Source: Halichoerus grypus | Taxonomy: Eukaryota > Chordata > Mammalia > Carnivora > Phocidae | NCBI RefSeq assembly: GCF_964656455.1 | Contig: NC_135719.1 | Span: 73,892,283 to 73,956,282 of the forward strand | Length of the DNA stretch: 64,000 bases | Direction: 5' to 3' | Shown: piece after piece, positions 1 to 11,095 of the stretch | How positions within the stretch are numbered: position 1 is the first letter of the stretch | Layout: every line of letters starts with the position of its first letter | Notes under the pieces: generated by a model | Database searches by the model: none | The model's input: the letters and a program-made list of their open reading frames with translations, nothing else | Told to the model about the DNA's origin: nothing | Position numbers and translations under genes: made by a program

Positions 1-134
1 GCCAGTGCTCATTTACCATTCCAAAACTCCTAAGGTCTTTGAGGATTATGTTAAATCTATTCTGCCTATACTCTAGAAATGCAACAGCTAAGTCTGGATG
101 ACAACACATCTGTTTACAACATGGTTTACTGAAT

Positions 135-329
135 TTTTTTTTTAAAGATTTTATTTATTTGACAGAGAGAGACACAGCGAGAGAGGGAACACAAGCAGGG
201 GGAGTGGGAGAGGGAGAAGCAGGCTTCCCGCCAAGCAGGGAGCCCCATGCGGGGCTCGATCCCAGGACCCTGAGCCCATGACCTGAGCCGAAGGCAGATG
301 CTTAACTGACTGAGCCACCCAGGCGCCCC
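135..329 (-). mobile_element. Can-SINE (tRNA-Lys-derived)
   Basis: A full-length SINE in reverse orientation. It reads from a T-rich AAATAAAATCTTTAAA complement at the low end to the tRNA-like head (complement of GGCGCCTGGGTGGCTCAG) at 310-329. A perfect 12-bp target duplication, GGTTTACTGAAT, lies at 123-134 and 330-341. It is inserted in Tigger1. Rejoining the two flanks restores a continuous Tigger1 match, which confirms the boundaries. Confidence 0.93.
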
Positions 330-375
330 GGTTTACTGAATATTTTAAGCCCACAGTTGAGAACAGTTGCTCAGG

Positions 376-394
376 AAAAAAAAAAAAAAAAAAA
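376..394 (+). repeat. (A)19 homopolymer
   Basis: An uninterrupted run of 19 adenines inside the Tigger1 relic. It probably grew from a short A-tract of the element and is likely to vary in length. Confidence 0.9.
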
Positions 395-1509
395 GGTTTT
401 CTTTCAAAATATGACTGATCATTGACAATGCATCTAGTCACTCAAGACCTTTGGTGGATATGTACAATGAGATTAATGTTGTTTTCATGCCTGCTAACAC
501 AATATCCATTCTGTAGCCCATGGATCAAGGAGTAACTTTGATTTTCAAGTCTTTTTATTGAAGAAATACATTTCCTAAGACTATAGCTGCCATAGATAGT
601 GATTCCTCTGATGGATCTGAGCAAAGTGAGTTAAAAACCTTCTGGAAACGATTTACCATTCTAGATGCCATTAAGAACATTTATGATTCATGAGGAGAGG
701 CCAAAATATCAACCTGAATAAGAGTTTAGAAGTTGATTTCAACCCTCATGGATGGCTTTGAGGGTTCAAGACTTCAGTGGAGGAAATAAGTGCAGATGTG
801 GGAGAAAGAGCAAAAGAACAAGAAATGGAAGTGGAGCGTGAAGATGTCACTGAATTGCTGCAATCTCATGATCAAACTGTAATGGAAGAGGAGTTGCTTC
901 TTATAGATGACCAATGACAGTGGTTTCTTGAGATAGAATCTACTGCTGGTGGAGATGCTGTGGAGATTGTTGAAATGATAACAAAAGATTTAAAATATTG
1001 TATAAACTTAGTTGATAAAGTAGTGGCAAGCTTTGAAAGGATTAACTTCAATTTTGAAAGTAGTTCTACTGAGGGTAAAGTGCTATCAAATAGCATCACA
1101 GAGAAATCATTTACAAGAGGGAGAGTCAATTGATGCAGCAAAATTCATTATTGTCTTAAGAAATTACCACAGCTGCCCCAACCCTTAACAACCACTACCC
1201 TGATCAGTCAGCAGCCATCAACATCAAAGCAAGATGCTCTACTAGTAAAATGATTACAAGTCCCTGAAAGTTCAGATGATGGTTAGCATGTTTTATCAAT
1301 AAAGCATTTTTTAAATTAAGGTATACACATTATTGTAGACATAATGCTATTGCATACTGAATAGACTACAGTATAGCATAAACATAACTTTTATATGTGC
1401 TAGACAACCAAAAAATTCATTTGACTCGTTTTATTGTGATATTCACTTTGTTGCAGTGGTCTAGGACCAAACCTGCAATATCTCTGAAGTATGCCTATAA
1501 TAAATTTAC

Positions 1510-1567
1510 ATTGTATAAGACACTAAATTTGTGGTAATTGTTTACAGCAATAATAGGAAACTAATAC
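1510..1567 (+). repeat. possible MaLR-type LTR 3' fragment
   Basis: The string 'TAAGACACTAAATTTGTGGTAATTG' (split here as TAAGACACTAAATTTG then TGGTAATTG) with '..ACAGCAATAATAGGAAACTAATACA' downstream resembles the 3' ends of MLT1/MST-type LTRs. It is only about 60 bp long, so the family assignment is tentative. Confidence 0.4.
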
Positions 1568-2574
1568 AACCATCATCCCTACCCTAAAAATCAAAACAGA
1601 ACAGGTAAAAGTACAAAATTAGAGTTTTTAAACATATTAGAGAGTTAATGATAAAAAAAAAGAAACAAGGGAATTAAATTTTAAAATGGACAAGTTTTTC
1701 TTAAAAGAGAGTCCTATAGCTGTTTTTAATGCTAAGAGAACAGTAGTAGAAATGGAGAAACAATTCTTCCATAGATGGAAGTAAGGAGAAACCAGCTCAA
1801 CCTTTAACAAACTATGGATAGCTACATGTGGTTAGTATGACAGATTACAGTCCCGAAGAGCCCTAGTCACGGAATGAATCTGTACCCACTCACCAACTCT
1901 CTTCCAAAAGGCCATCAGTAAGTGTATAGGGACAATGCTAAAGACTGGGAGCAAGAAAAGAGAATTGAGAGCCATCTCCCCCAGGCACACAAAGCCTTCA
2001 TCAAAGCACAGGGCAGAAGGCACTAAACGCTGCAGGCTGCAAGGAGGGAAAGAGTAGAACAGTGATTCTTTCGAGTTACATAGGATATTCACTGGGTCTT
2101 TCACTGATTTGGGGGCAGTAGCCCACTGAAGGCTGGGTAGGGGGGTAGGAAAACTGAGCAATCCCCGAAGGTGCATCAATGGGTTAAAGAATCTGCATAG
2201 ACAGAGATGTCCTCAGATAGAGAAAGTCAGGACAAGTCTGGAGAAAGAAAGAACTTCTGATAACTCAAAAAGTTAGGAATTGAGTTCTTAAACACGGAAG
2301 TATCTCTAGAAAATTACTGGTGCTCGTATCTCAAGCTCTACTGAAAATAAAGTGCTGATCCTGACTTCAAAGTATTTGAAGCCAGTGGCAAATTGGATCT
2401 AACTAAATCTATCACAAAGCCTAGGTTCAGCTCAACTACAGATTGGACTAACTCAGCACCCATCCTAGCAACCGGACAGAGGAAGGGGAAAGCCCTTTGT
2501 TGGTAGTTTCTAATGTTATTGACACAAAAGACTGCCATAGAATAAAAATTATAACACATATGAAGAAGTAGTAA
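1568..2574. other. unassigned sequence
   Basis: About 1 kb between the LTR-like fragment and the old L1. I see no recognisable repeat, no coding signature and no strong motif. The open frames here are short, lack codon structure and are not interpreted. Confidence 0.6.
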
Positions 2575-3465
2575 AATGTGACCAATAAGGAAGAGACAGA
2601 AACAACCTGAGAGATAACCCAGATATTGAATTTAGCTAACCTGAACTTTAAGATAATTCTGGTAAATGTGTTACAGAATCTAGTGAAAGCTGCTAAAGGA
2701 AGAGATTGAAAATTTCAGAAGGTATACAAAATTATTTTTAAAAGCTAAGTAGAAATTCTAGAACAATATAAGAAGTATAAAATTCATTCATTGGACACAA
2801 GAGCATACTGGACACAACAGAAGAAAAGATCACTGAACTGGAAAACAACAATAGAAATAAAACAGAAATACAAAGAGAAAAAAATCTAAACTGAACAGGG
2901 AATCCAAGACTCACTGAATGATTTCAAATCATCTAGCATATGTATAATTTGAGTTCAAGAGAGAGAGAGAGAGAGACAACGGGGCAGACAATTATTTTGA
3001 AAAGATAATGGCTGCTAATTTTTCAAAACTAATGAAATATATCAACCCATACATTGTCAGCATAACATAGTCAAACTATTAGACGTACACACAGAAAATA
3101 AATAAATAAGAGAAAATCTTAAGGACAGCTAGATAAAAAGACAACTTACATGCAAGAGAACAGAATAATAACAATAATGGTTTAATACTCATCAGGAAAA
3201 AAAAGAAAAGACAGAAAACAATGGAATAACATTTTTAAAGTACTGAAAGCAGAGAAAGAATGCTGTATGTAGCAAATTTATCCCTCAGAAATAAAAGCAA
3301 AGTAGACATTTCAAGTAGACAAAAGAGGTTTTAAATCAATAAATGCAATCTATGCAAAATGCCAATGGAAAATTTTGGGTATTAAAAAAATACAAGCTCG
3401 ATGCCTGTATTTACAAGGAAAAAATAAAAATCACCAGAAAGAGTAACTATGTGGATAAATATAAG

Positions 3466-3790
3466 AGATTTTTACATATATATATAAATATATATTCTAT
3501 ATTATATTAGTTATTATATATAAATATTATATATAAGTAGAAGGAGAGAGTAATATATTATTATATCTATTCTTAACTATTATTACTCTACTGATCTATT
3601 ACCTATAATTAATTATATCCATTATTAGATATTATATAAATATGCATTATATTACATAGTACATTTTGTACTTTTATACATTATATATTTAAATATATTT
3701 TATATATGAAATTCTCTTGTATTTATAATAGTATACTTAAATATAATATGTGCATTTGCATATATATTTATATTTAATTTAGGACAATTG
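3466..3790. repeat. AT-rich low-complexity tract (TA-rich)
   Basis: About 320 bp almost entirely of A and T, with many TATATA, ATATTATATA and TTATATATAAAT units. It lies in the inter-ORF part of the old L1 and has clearly expanded relative to a normal L1 there. Confidence 0.85.
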
Positions 3791-4480
3791 ACAATGTAAA
3801 GCAAAAATAATAACAATGTATTTAAAATAATAAGATATAAGAAAGTAAAATATATATAAAATCACAAAGAATAGGAGGGAGATTAAATAGAATTAGCTGT
3901 TGCAAGTTTTCTACATTGTTTGCACAATAATATTTGAAGGTGGACAGTGATAAGTTAAAGATGAATATTATACTCTCTAGAACATACACTAAAAAGTAAC
4001 AAAAATAGCCCATTAAGGAAATAAAGTATAATTCTTAAAAATATTTGATTAACTGAAAAGAAGACAAAAAAAGAGAAACAGAAGAAGATCAGATGGTACA
4101 AAGAGAAAACAAATGCCACAATGATGTAATTAAACCCAATAATTTAAATAATTACATTAGATATAAATGTACTCCATGAAAAGGCAGAGATTTTCAGACT
4201 GGATTTAAAAAGTTAGACCCAACTATATGTTGTCTTTAAGGTACACACTTTATGTACAATGAGGATATAAATAAAGACACAGATATACACTGAAATAAGA
4301 GTGGAAAAAGCTGTTGTAGCTTTCAGAAAAAATAGACATTGAAAAGAAAGATAGAGATATTTTCCAATGATAAAAAGGCCAATTCATTAAAAAGCTATAA
4401 GAATTTTAAACATAAGCACTTAATGACAGAGCTTCAAAATACATCAACCAAACATTCAACACAACCAAAATGATAAATAG

Positions 4481-4553
4481 ACAAATTCATAATGATAGAG
4501 ATTTTAACACTCCTCTGAATAAGTAAACAAATTCACAATGATAGAGATTTTAA
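4481..4553 (+). repeat. local tandem duplication, 46-bp period
   Basis: A 27-bp word beginning ACAAATTCAT and ending GAGATTTTAA occurs at 4481-4507 and again at 4527-4553 with one difference (T to C). It lies within L1 ORF2 endonuclease-region sequence, where only one copy is expected. Confidence 0.85.
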
Positions 4554-5089
4554 TTGCTAGACCAAAGAACTAACTACGGTAAAAGTTAAGTAAAGATATA
4601 GAAACTGAACAGTACTACCAACCAAATTGAACAAATTAATATTTATAGAACCTTCCATCCAACAACCCTGAGATAGAAATTCTTTTGAAATGCACATGAG
4701 ATAACCAAAACAAATCATGTGCTGGGTCATAAAAAAAAAGTCTAAAAACTGTCAAGAAAATGAAATCACACAGAATATTTCTCTGACTACAACAGTATTA
4801 AATTAGAAATCATATGTAGAAAACCTCAAATTATTTAGGAAATAACCTACACACATCTAAATAACCCATGAGACAAAGAATAAACCACTATGGAAATTTT
4901 TAAAATACTTCAAACTGAGTAATGATAAAGATACAATAGATCCGAATTTGTAAGATGTAGCTAAGGCAGTGCTTGAGAGAAATTTACTGATTTGAAGTCC
5001 TGATTAGAGAAGAAATGTTTAAGATAAATGATCTCAGCTTTTATTTCAGAAAATTAGGCAAAATAGAGGAAATTAATTTGAACTAAAAT

Positions 5090-5238
5090 TTAAGTTGTTT
5101 AGTAGCTATGTTGTTTTTTGTTTTCTATTTCATCAATTTCTGCTTTTAACTTTATTTTCTTACCTCTATTTAAAAAAATAGAAAGCAGAAATTGATGAAA
5201 TAGAAAACATAAAACAGCACACCAACTAAACAACTTAA
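5090..5238. repeat. long inverted repeat (hairpin) inside L1
   Basis: The left arm at 5090-5147 is the reverse complement of the right arm at 5181-5238. Both are 58 nt, with about 6 mismatches and a 33-nt spacer. The right arm is normal-sense L1 ORF2 sequence (GAAAGCAGAAATTGATGAAA). The left arm is therefore the inverted copy. Confidence 0.9.
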
Positions 5239-7146
5239 ATGTTAGTTCTTTGAAAAGATTAATACATTCTATAAAATCCTAGCAAAATTAGCCAAGAAAA
5301 ATGAGAGAAAACACAAATTGCTAGCATCCAGAATGAAAGAGGCAGTAGTGCTACAAGGCCTATAGTTATTAAAAGAAAAATAAGAGGATACTTAAACAAT
5401 GATATGCCAATAAATTGACTATAGATGAAATGGAAATTCCTTGAGAAATACAACTTACCAAAACTGAAACACAAAAAAATAGAAAATCTAAAAGCCCTAT
5501 ATATAACAGAAGTAATTTGAATTAAAATTTTACAGACACACACACAGAGATACACAAATTTGAGATCCATATGGCTTAACTGGTGAATTCTACTAAACAT
5601 TTCAGAAGAAATAATACCAGGCTTACACAAAACTTCTTACAAAATAGAGGAGAAGAAAAGAAACATTTTCCAACTCACTTATGAGGCCATGATAGCTCAA
5701 ATTACAAACGTGACAAGGATATTACCAAAAAAATGTTTAAAGGAAGTAAAATTATAGGTAAAAATCACGTATGAATATACATAAAAATCCTCAACAAAAC
5801 TTTAATAAATCAAACCCAGTGATTTTTATAATGGATGATATATTCCATAATTAATGGCATATATACAAGGAATGCAAAGGGACTTAATAATCAAAAATCA
5901 TTATAGTTCATCACATTAACATAATAAAAGGGGAAATCATATGACAATAAATGCATAAAAAGCATTTAACAAAATTTAATGCTTATTTATGATAAAATTC
6001 TCAGCAAAATAAAAATAAGAGTATTTTCTCAATCTAATAAAGGGCATCTATTAAAAACATACAGTTATCAACAAATTTAATGGCAAAATATTGACCACTT
6101 TCTCCCCAAGAGGTATAAGAATGTCTATTCTCACTATTTTAACGTTGTACTTAGTGGAAGTTATAGTCATTGCAATAAGGCAAGAATAACAAAAGTCATA
6201 GATATTAGAAAGATAACAAGAAGAAACCAGGTTTTTTTTTCCCCAAGATGATATGATTAAATACATAGAAAACTAAGAAATTCATAGGGGGGGACAGCTA
6301 TTACAACTAATGAGTAAATTTAATGCATTGCAAGATATAAGATTGAAATACAAAAATTAATTTTATTTCTCTATACTAACCAAAAAAATGAAAAGTGATA
6401 TTTTAAAAAAAAATGATTTATAAAAGCATTAAAAAATCAAATACCTAGGAATAAATTTATCAAAAGATGTGTATTATATCTGTGTTGAAAACTATAGAAC
6501 ATTGCTAAGAAATTTAAAGATCTTAATAAACAGAAAGAGATACCATGTTCTTGATTGGAAGACTTCAGACTATTAAGTATTCATTAGCCCCAAATTGATC
6601 TATAGATCCCATAAAAGTAAAATACCAGCAACATATTTTGAAGGAATTGACACAGTGATTCTAAAATTTATTTGGAAATACAAACTATAGTGAAAACAAC
6701 CTTGAAAAGACAAAATTGAAGAATTTCCACCTTCTGAATTCAAGACTTGCTCTAAAGCTGAACTAATCAGACAGTTTATTACTGGAATAAGGAGATGTAA
6801 GTAGATCTACATGTAAACAAGCAATTGATTTTCAACAAAGACACAAGATTCTTTGGGGAAAGCAGTGTCTTTTTAACAAATGGTGCTGGAAAGACTGTTC
6901 AAACGTCTAGATAAAAAAAGACCCTGGGCCCCTACTTCACACCATACCCAAAAATTAATTCAAAGTGGATTATAAACCTAAACATAAAAGCTAGAACTTT
7001 AAACCTTCCAGAAGGTCTTTGCAACCTTAGAGTAAGCAAATTTTCTTAAGTTCCAGAAGGGTATCTTAGAGATCATACCTTGGTTTTTACCCAAGAGGGA
7101 TGAAAGTGTATTCCCACAAAAAGAATGTGTACTATATTGTATAATT

Positions 7147-7381
7147 TTAAAAAAATTAAAGACTTTATTTGAGAGAGAGAGAGCATGTGCGAGCGGGGGG
7201 CGGGGGTGGAGTGAGGGGCAGAAAGGGAGGGAGAAAGAATCTCAAGCAGATTCTGAACTGAGCGCCGAGCCCATTGGGGTGGGGTGGGGGGACTGGATCT
7301 CATGACCCTGAGCTCATGAGATCATGACCTGAGCTGAAACCAAGAGTCTGATACCCAACCAACTGAACACCCAGGTGCCCC
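7147..7381 (-). mobile_element. Can-SINE
   Basis: A reverse-orientation SINE with a G-rich pyrimidine-tract complement near 7195-7230. A 9-bp target duplication, TGTATAATT, lies at 7138-7146 and 7382-7390. The head (complement of GGGCACCTGGGTG) ends at 7381. Confidence 0.88.
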
Positions 7382-7407
7382 TGTATAATTCAAAGTTGCT
7401 AAAAGAG

Positions 7408-7594
7408 GGGCACCTAGGTGGCTCAGTCTGTTGAGTGTCTGCCTTCGGCTCGGGTCCTGGTCTCGGGGTCCTAGGATCGAGGCCTGCATTGGGCACCCTG
7501 CTCAGCGGGGTGGGGGGCTGCTTCTCCCTCTCCCTCTGCCGCTCCCCTGCTTATGCTCTCTCTGTCAAATAAATAAATAAAATCTTAAAAAAAA
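7408..7594 (+). mobile_element. Can-SINE
   Basis: A full-length + strand SINE. It has an A-box-like TGGCTCAGTCTG, a CAAATAAATAAATAAAATCTT tail and poly(A). The perfect 16-bp target duplication AAAGTTGCTAAAAGAG is at 7392-7407 and 7595-7610. The head is slightly diverged (CACCTAGGTGG). Confidence 0.93.
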
Positions 7595-7632
7595 AAAGTT
7601 GCTAAAAGAGTAGAACTTAACTGTTCTCACCA

Positions 7633-7660
7633 GATGAATGAATGAATGAATGAATGAATA
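7633..7660 (+). repeat. (ATGA)n tetranucleotide microsatellite
   Basis: About seven near-perfect ATGA/GAAT units inside the L1 3' UTR piece. Confidence 0.9.
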
Positions 7661-7798
7661 AGGTAAGGCATGTGTTGATGAACTGGATACTGGGAATTCT
7701 TTCACAATGTATATCAAATACCATATTTGTATACTTTGAATATATTGCAATTTCATTTGTTAATTATATTTCCATAAAGCTGAAAGAAAAGAATGTTT

Positions 7799-8212
7799 AG
7801 AAACAAACTGAGGGGGGCGCCTGGGTGGCTCGGATGGTTGGGCGTCTGCCTTCGGCTCGGGTCATGATTCCAGGGTCCTGGGATCGAGCCCCGCATCCGG
7901 CTTTCTGCTCAGCGGGGAGCCTGCTTCTCCCTCACCCTCTGTCTCTCCCCTGCTCATGCTCTCTCTCTCTCCATATCTCTGTGTCCCAAATGACTAAATA
8001 AAATCTTAAAAAAAAAAAAAGAAAAGAAAAAGAAACAAACTGAGGGTTCTAGAGGGGAGGGGGGTGGGGGGATGGGTTAGCCTGGTGATGGGTATTAAAG
8101 AGGGCACGTACTGAATGGAGCACTGGGTGTTATATGCAAACAATGAATCATGGAACACCACATCAAAAACTAATGATGTAATGTATGGTGATTAACATAA
8201 CATAATAAAAAA
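7799..8212 (+). mobile_element. Young carnivore L1 3' end, 5'-truncated
   Basis: This carries the carnivore L1 3' UTR signature: AAACAAACTGAGGG, then a G-rich GGGGAGGGGGGTGGGG stretch, GGTGATGGGTATTAAAG, GGGTGTTATATGC, and a terminal GATTAACATAACATAATAAAA with an A-tail near 8207. Only about 200 bp of L1 remain. A SINE is inserted near its 5' end. Confidence 0.85.
7815..8030 (+). mobile_element. Can-SINE inside a young L1
   Basis: A full-length SINE with an A-rich tail (A13 then GAAAAGAAAA). The perfect 16-bp target duplication AGAAACAAACTGAGGG lies at 7799-7814 and 8031-8046. The target sequence itself belongs to the L1 3' UTR, so the SINE is younger than that L1. Confidence 0.93.
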
Positions 8213-8220
8213 AAAGAAAA

Positions 8221-8645
8221 GAAAAGCTGTATTGATAGCAGCCGAAGAAAACTGGATACAATCCAGATGTTCCTCTGCAGAACTGATAAACAAATTGAGG
8301 CATAGCTGTACAACAGAATGCTATTCAGCAATAAAAAGGTAAAAACTACTGATTCATGCAACAATAAGGATGATTCCTAAAAATATTTTCTTGAGAAAAG
8401 GAAGCCATTTATATAAAATCCAAGAACTGGTAAAACTAGGGTGTGCTGAGTGGAATCAGAGAATGGTTGCCTCTGGAAGGGAAGACTGACTGGATAGAAG
8501 CATAAAGAACTTTCTCAGGTGGTGAAAATGTGCCATATCTTGTTTTCGAGAGTGGGTAAATGGGAGTATAGAATTGTTAAAGCTCATCAAATTGAATACT
8601 TGAGAACTGTCCATTTTATTATATGTAAAACATACCTCATTTTTA
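8221..8645 (+). mobile_element. 3' end of the old L1 (continuation)
   Basis: Resumes the old L1 after the nested block. Degraded versions of the usual L1 3' blocks appear in order: AGCAGCC, ACTGGATACAATCCAGATG, ACAGAATGCTATTCAGCAAT, GGTTGCCTCTGG and ACTGTCCATTTTATTATATG. Confidence 0.8.
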
Positions 8646-9600
8646 CTATATGTAAAATTATAGACTCACCTGAGACACTAAATAATTCTATAACATACTG
8701 ACAATTGTCTTTTGCAAGCATTCCTAAGAAATTTTAAAATGAGTCATTTTATGCTGAATATAACCAAACTTCTACATATTACTACCATTTATGGAAAGTA
8801 GAGAGCAAAGAAACAAGTTATTTGATATGACAAGGAAATAAACAGCCAAACGCAAAATATGGAATATTCCAAAGGACAAATGATCATACTTCTCCTAAAG
8901 AAATGAGGAGGACCTGTTACAGACTTAGACAACAAAATAAAGTGTACTGCTTGGGCCTTGTTTGGATCTCTTACTGAATAAACCAACTCTAAAAAAGATA
9001 CTTTTTAGAACAGTTGAAGAAATTTGACTATGGACTAGGTACTGGATGATAAAATATTACTGACTTTGTTAAATGTGGTAATGGTATTATGACTACATTT
9101 TTTAAAAATCTCTCAGTTGTTAGCAACATATAGTGAAGTATTTAGAGTTAAATAGCATGATGTCTGAAATTTCTTTTAAAAGATTCTAGCAGGGCACCTG
9201 GGTGGCTCAGTTGTTAAGTGTCTGCCTTCGGCTCAGGTCATGGTCCCAGGGTCCTGCGATGGAGCCCTGAATCAGGCTCCCTGCTCAGCGGGAAACCTGT
9301 TCTCCCTCTCCCACTCCCCCTGCTTGTGTCCCCTCTCTCGCTGTCTCTGTCTGTCAAATAAATAAATAAAATCTGAAAAAAAAAGAGATTCTAGCATAAA
9401 TAAAAATGTAAGGGATGGAGATAAATGGAACAAGTTTGGCAACAAGTTTGAGAATTACTGACTCTGGGTAATGGGAACATACGATTCATTATACTATTTT
9501 ATTTTGTGTATGCTGGTAATATACAACACTAAAAATTTTAATAAATTATTTTATGTGAACCACAGGTTACTCTTCCAGTAAAAGAGATAGGTGGCTATCA
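8646..9600 (+). repeat. probable ancient interspersed repeat, family not assigned
   Basis: The segments 8990-9180 and 9397-9560 (either side of a SINE) contain ACTATGGACTAGGTACTGGATGATA, GTAATGGTATTATGACTACA, ATTTAGAGTTAAATAGCATGATGTCTG and GGGTAATGGGAACATACGATTCATTATACT (quoted in parts). I recognise this word order from common mammalian repeats but cannot name the family with confidence. The part 8646-8990 is unassigned. Confidence 0.45.
9192..9385 (+). mobile_element. Can-SINE
   Basis: A full-length SINE with an 11-bp target duplication, AGATTCTAGCA, at 9181-9191 and 9386-9396. It ends in AAATAAATAAATAAAATCTG and a short A-tail. Confidence 0.93.
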
Positions 9601-9641
9601 CTCAAGTTCTTATTCATTTGCTCCCAAATTACCTATAAATC

Positions 9642-9842
9642 GGGGCGCCTGGGTGGCTCAGTCGTTAAGCGTCTGCCTTCAGCTCAGGTCATGATCCCAG
9701 GGTCCTGGGATCGAGCCCCGCATTGGGCTCCCTGCTCAGCAGGAAGCCTGCTTCTCCCTCTCCCACTCCCCCTGCTTGTGTTCCCTCTCTCGCTGTGTCT
9801 CTCTCTGTCAAATAAATAAATAAAATCTTAAAAAAAAAAAAA
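9642..9842 (+). mobile_element. Can-SINE, well preserved
   Basis: A near-consensus head (GGGGCGCCTGGGTGGCTCAG), intact body and A-tail, flanked by a perfect 17-bp target duplication, CAAATTACCTATAAATC, at 9625-9641 and 9843-9859. It is among the youngest-looking copies in the window. Confidence 0.95.
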
Positions 9843-9859
9843 CAAATTACCTATAAATC

Positions 9860-10425
9860 ATTCACTGTTTTTCAACTATTATGTTGTACCGATCTTTTTA
9901 AGTCATTAAACAATTAACACTAATGAGTTAATTAAAGCAAATATCATAGTTAATAAAATTAATCTCTTTTTATTATTTTCTATAGTATATCATTAAATGA
10001 GTTTCATATATATTTTATATTATATTACTATAATCAATACTATATATTTATATTTTTATATATTTTATATATGTATCTTATAACAGATACTATCCCTTTT
10101 CTTCTCCCAAAACCAAAACAATAAACCCAATCTCTGTGAAGCCTTATGGACTTAATAACCTGGATCTTTTTTCCAAAGTTTGATTTTTCAAATGTATAAA
10201 GTGAATGAAATTGATTTTTGCTAACATCAACTTCTGAACTCCAGTATGCATTTTTAAAGTTATTACTGAACATGTACAGAGCTAAAAGTAGAGGTAGACT
10301 GTCTTTTCCCATTACAATGACGATCTAAACTTGACACATTAACAAATCTCAACCTTTTATTCACCAAGTTAAAGACTCCCACTCTCTTCTTTCATTATTA
10401 CCTCAAAGGACCTCTTTGCCAAGTC
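9860..10425. other. unassigned, includes AT-rich tract
   Basis: The stretch 9990-10080 is AT-rich (TATATTTATATTTTTATATA type). The rest shows no repeat or gene signature I can support. A 90-codon antisense frame here is AT-rich and has no recognisable motif. Confidence 0.55.
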
Positions 10426-10442
10426 TTTTTTTTTTTTTTTTT
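10426..10442. repeat. (T)17 homopolymer
   Basis: Seventeen consecutive thymines with no attached retroelement on either side that I recognise. Confidence 0.9.
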
Positions 10443-10759
10443 GGTAAAATATACTGAATTGTTTTTCATACTGAAATATTTGGTGGTTAATACTTTCTTT
10501 GGCAATGTTAGGCACACATTGATTATGTGCTTCCATTTTTAAGGAAGGTTAATTATAGATCAAGACATACACACACATTATCTTAACACCCTGATGTCAT
10601 GCAAGACTCCATTTAATGACCAACTACTCCACAAATGAATTCCTGATCCCACCTTCCCCACCCACCCATATCCCTTCTCTGCATTCCCAGTGGATTTGAT
10701 CTGCATCACTTTTAGGATATGTATTATCTTCAGTCCACATTTCTGACTTTGGAGAGATT

Positions 10760-10990
10760 GTGAGTCATCGTGTAAAAATCCCTCTGCTTTGAAGTCAGAA
10801 AATTTAGTTTCTTCAACCTAGTCCAAAAATCCAAAGTCCCTGGACCTATTTCCTCAACTGTTATAGTGAAAGCAACATTAACCTACCCTGCAGTGTTATT
10901 CTGAGGCTTAAATGAGATTCCCTGTGATCGTCATACAATGTCCAGGACATAGTAAGATCTCTATAAATGTTAGCAGTTTGTATTGTCATA
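10760..10990 (+). repeat. MIR (mammalian-wide SINE)
   Basis: Follows the MIR core and 3' part in order: CTTTGAAGTCAGA, ACCTATTTCCTCAACTG, a degraded spacer, ACCTACCCTGCAGTGTTATTC, GCTTAAATGAGAT, GTCCAGGACATAGTAAG and TATAAATGTTAGCA. It is old and diverged. The adjoining 11015-11095 may be a second MIR/L2 3' fragment. Confidence 0.75.
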
Positions 10991-11095
10991 TAGTTATTTC
11001 CACTCATCTGTTTCCCACAGTCCCCTGTAACTTCCTCAAGGATAAAATTTGTGCCAGTTAGTTCTTTGCATATCGTAAGGTCTTAAAAATAGCTC

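Larger units (their letters stand above)
1..1499 (+). pseudogene. Tigger1 DNA transposon, decayed transposase and 3' end
   Basis: This is a relic of the pogo/Tigger family, matching the 3' two-thirds of Tigger1 as I know it. The element enters from the window's left edge. Near 418-445 it encodes a degraded 'IIDNA' block, where the second catalytic Asp of the DDE domain lies. The stretch 465-1240 follows the C-terminal transposase. The noncoding 3' tail then ends in a terminal repeat near 1455-1499 (GCAATATCTC..GTATGCCTATA), followed by TA. Frameshifts and stops run throughout (for example TGA near 691), so nothing is translatable. A SINE at 135-329 splits the reading frame. Tigger1 is an old eutherian element, so the SINE is much younger. 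Antisense ORFs over this interval are meaningless. Confidence 0.85.
2575..7130 (+). mobile_element. Old L1 (L1M class), ORF1 to ORF2
   Basis: An ancient, heavily mutated L1 on the + strand. The segment 2580-3470 follows L1 ORF1 (for example 'AAGATAATGGCTGCTAATTT' near 3002 and the 'ATCTTAAGGACAGCTAG' region near 3118). An AT-rich inter-ORF stretch follows, and 4020-7040 follows ORF2 through the endonuclease, reverse transcriptase and C-terminal parts. Stops and indels are everywhere and no domain is intact. The 3' end continues at 8221-8645 after a nested block. Two local rearrangements lie inside it: a tandem duplication at 4481-4553 and a hairpin at 5090-5238. Confidence 0.88.
7131..7790 (+). 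mobile_element. L1 3' UTR fragment nested in the old L1, split by two SINEs
   Basis: Pieces at 7131-7146, 7382-7407 and 7595-7790 join into one L1 3' UTR of the kind reading 'GTATAATT..AAGTTGCTAAAAGAG..GTTCTCACC..CACAATGTATATCAAAT'. It interrupts the older L1 between about 7130 and 8221. A (ATGA)n run at 7633-7660 sits at its usual A-rich site. Confidence 0.65.

Noticed and set aside
872..1141. 89-codon minus-strand ORF
   Set aside because: Antisense to the Tigger1 transposase relic.
9642..9720. tRNA-like sequence with A- and B-box-like words
   Set aside because: These are SINE heads derived from a lysine tRNA. They lack a foldable acceptor stem and are followed by SINE bodies, so none is a tRNA gene.
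7408..9842. Regularly recurring similar blocks that could suggest an array
   Set aside because: They are dispersed SINEs with different target duplications and irregular spacing; there is no CRISPR array.
10040..10312. 90-codon minus-strand ORF
   Set aside because: Begins and ends in ordinary A/T-rich DNA, no domain or homolog recognised, low-complexity C-terminus from the AT-rich tract.
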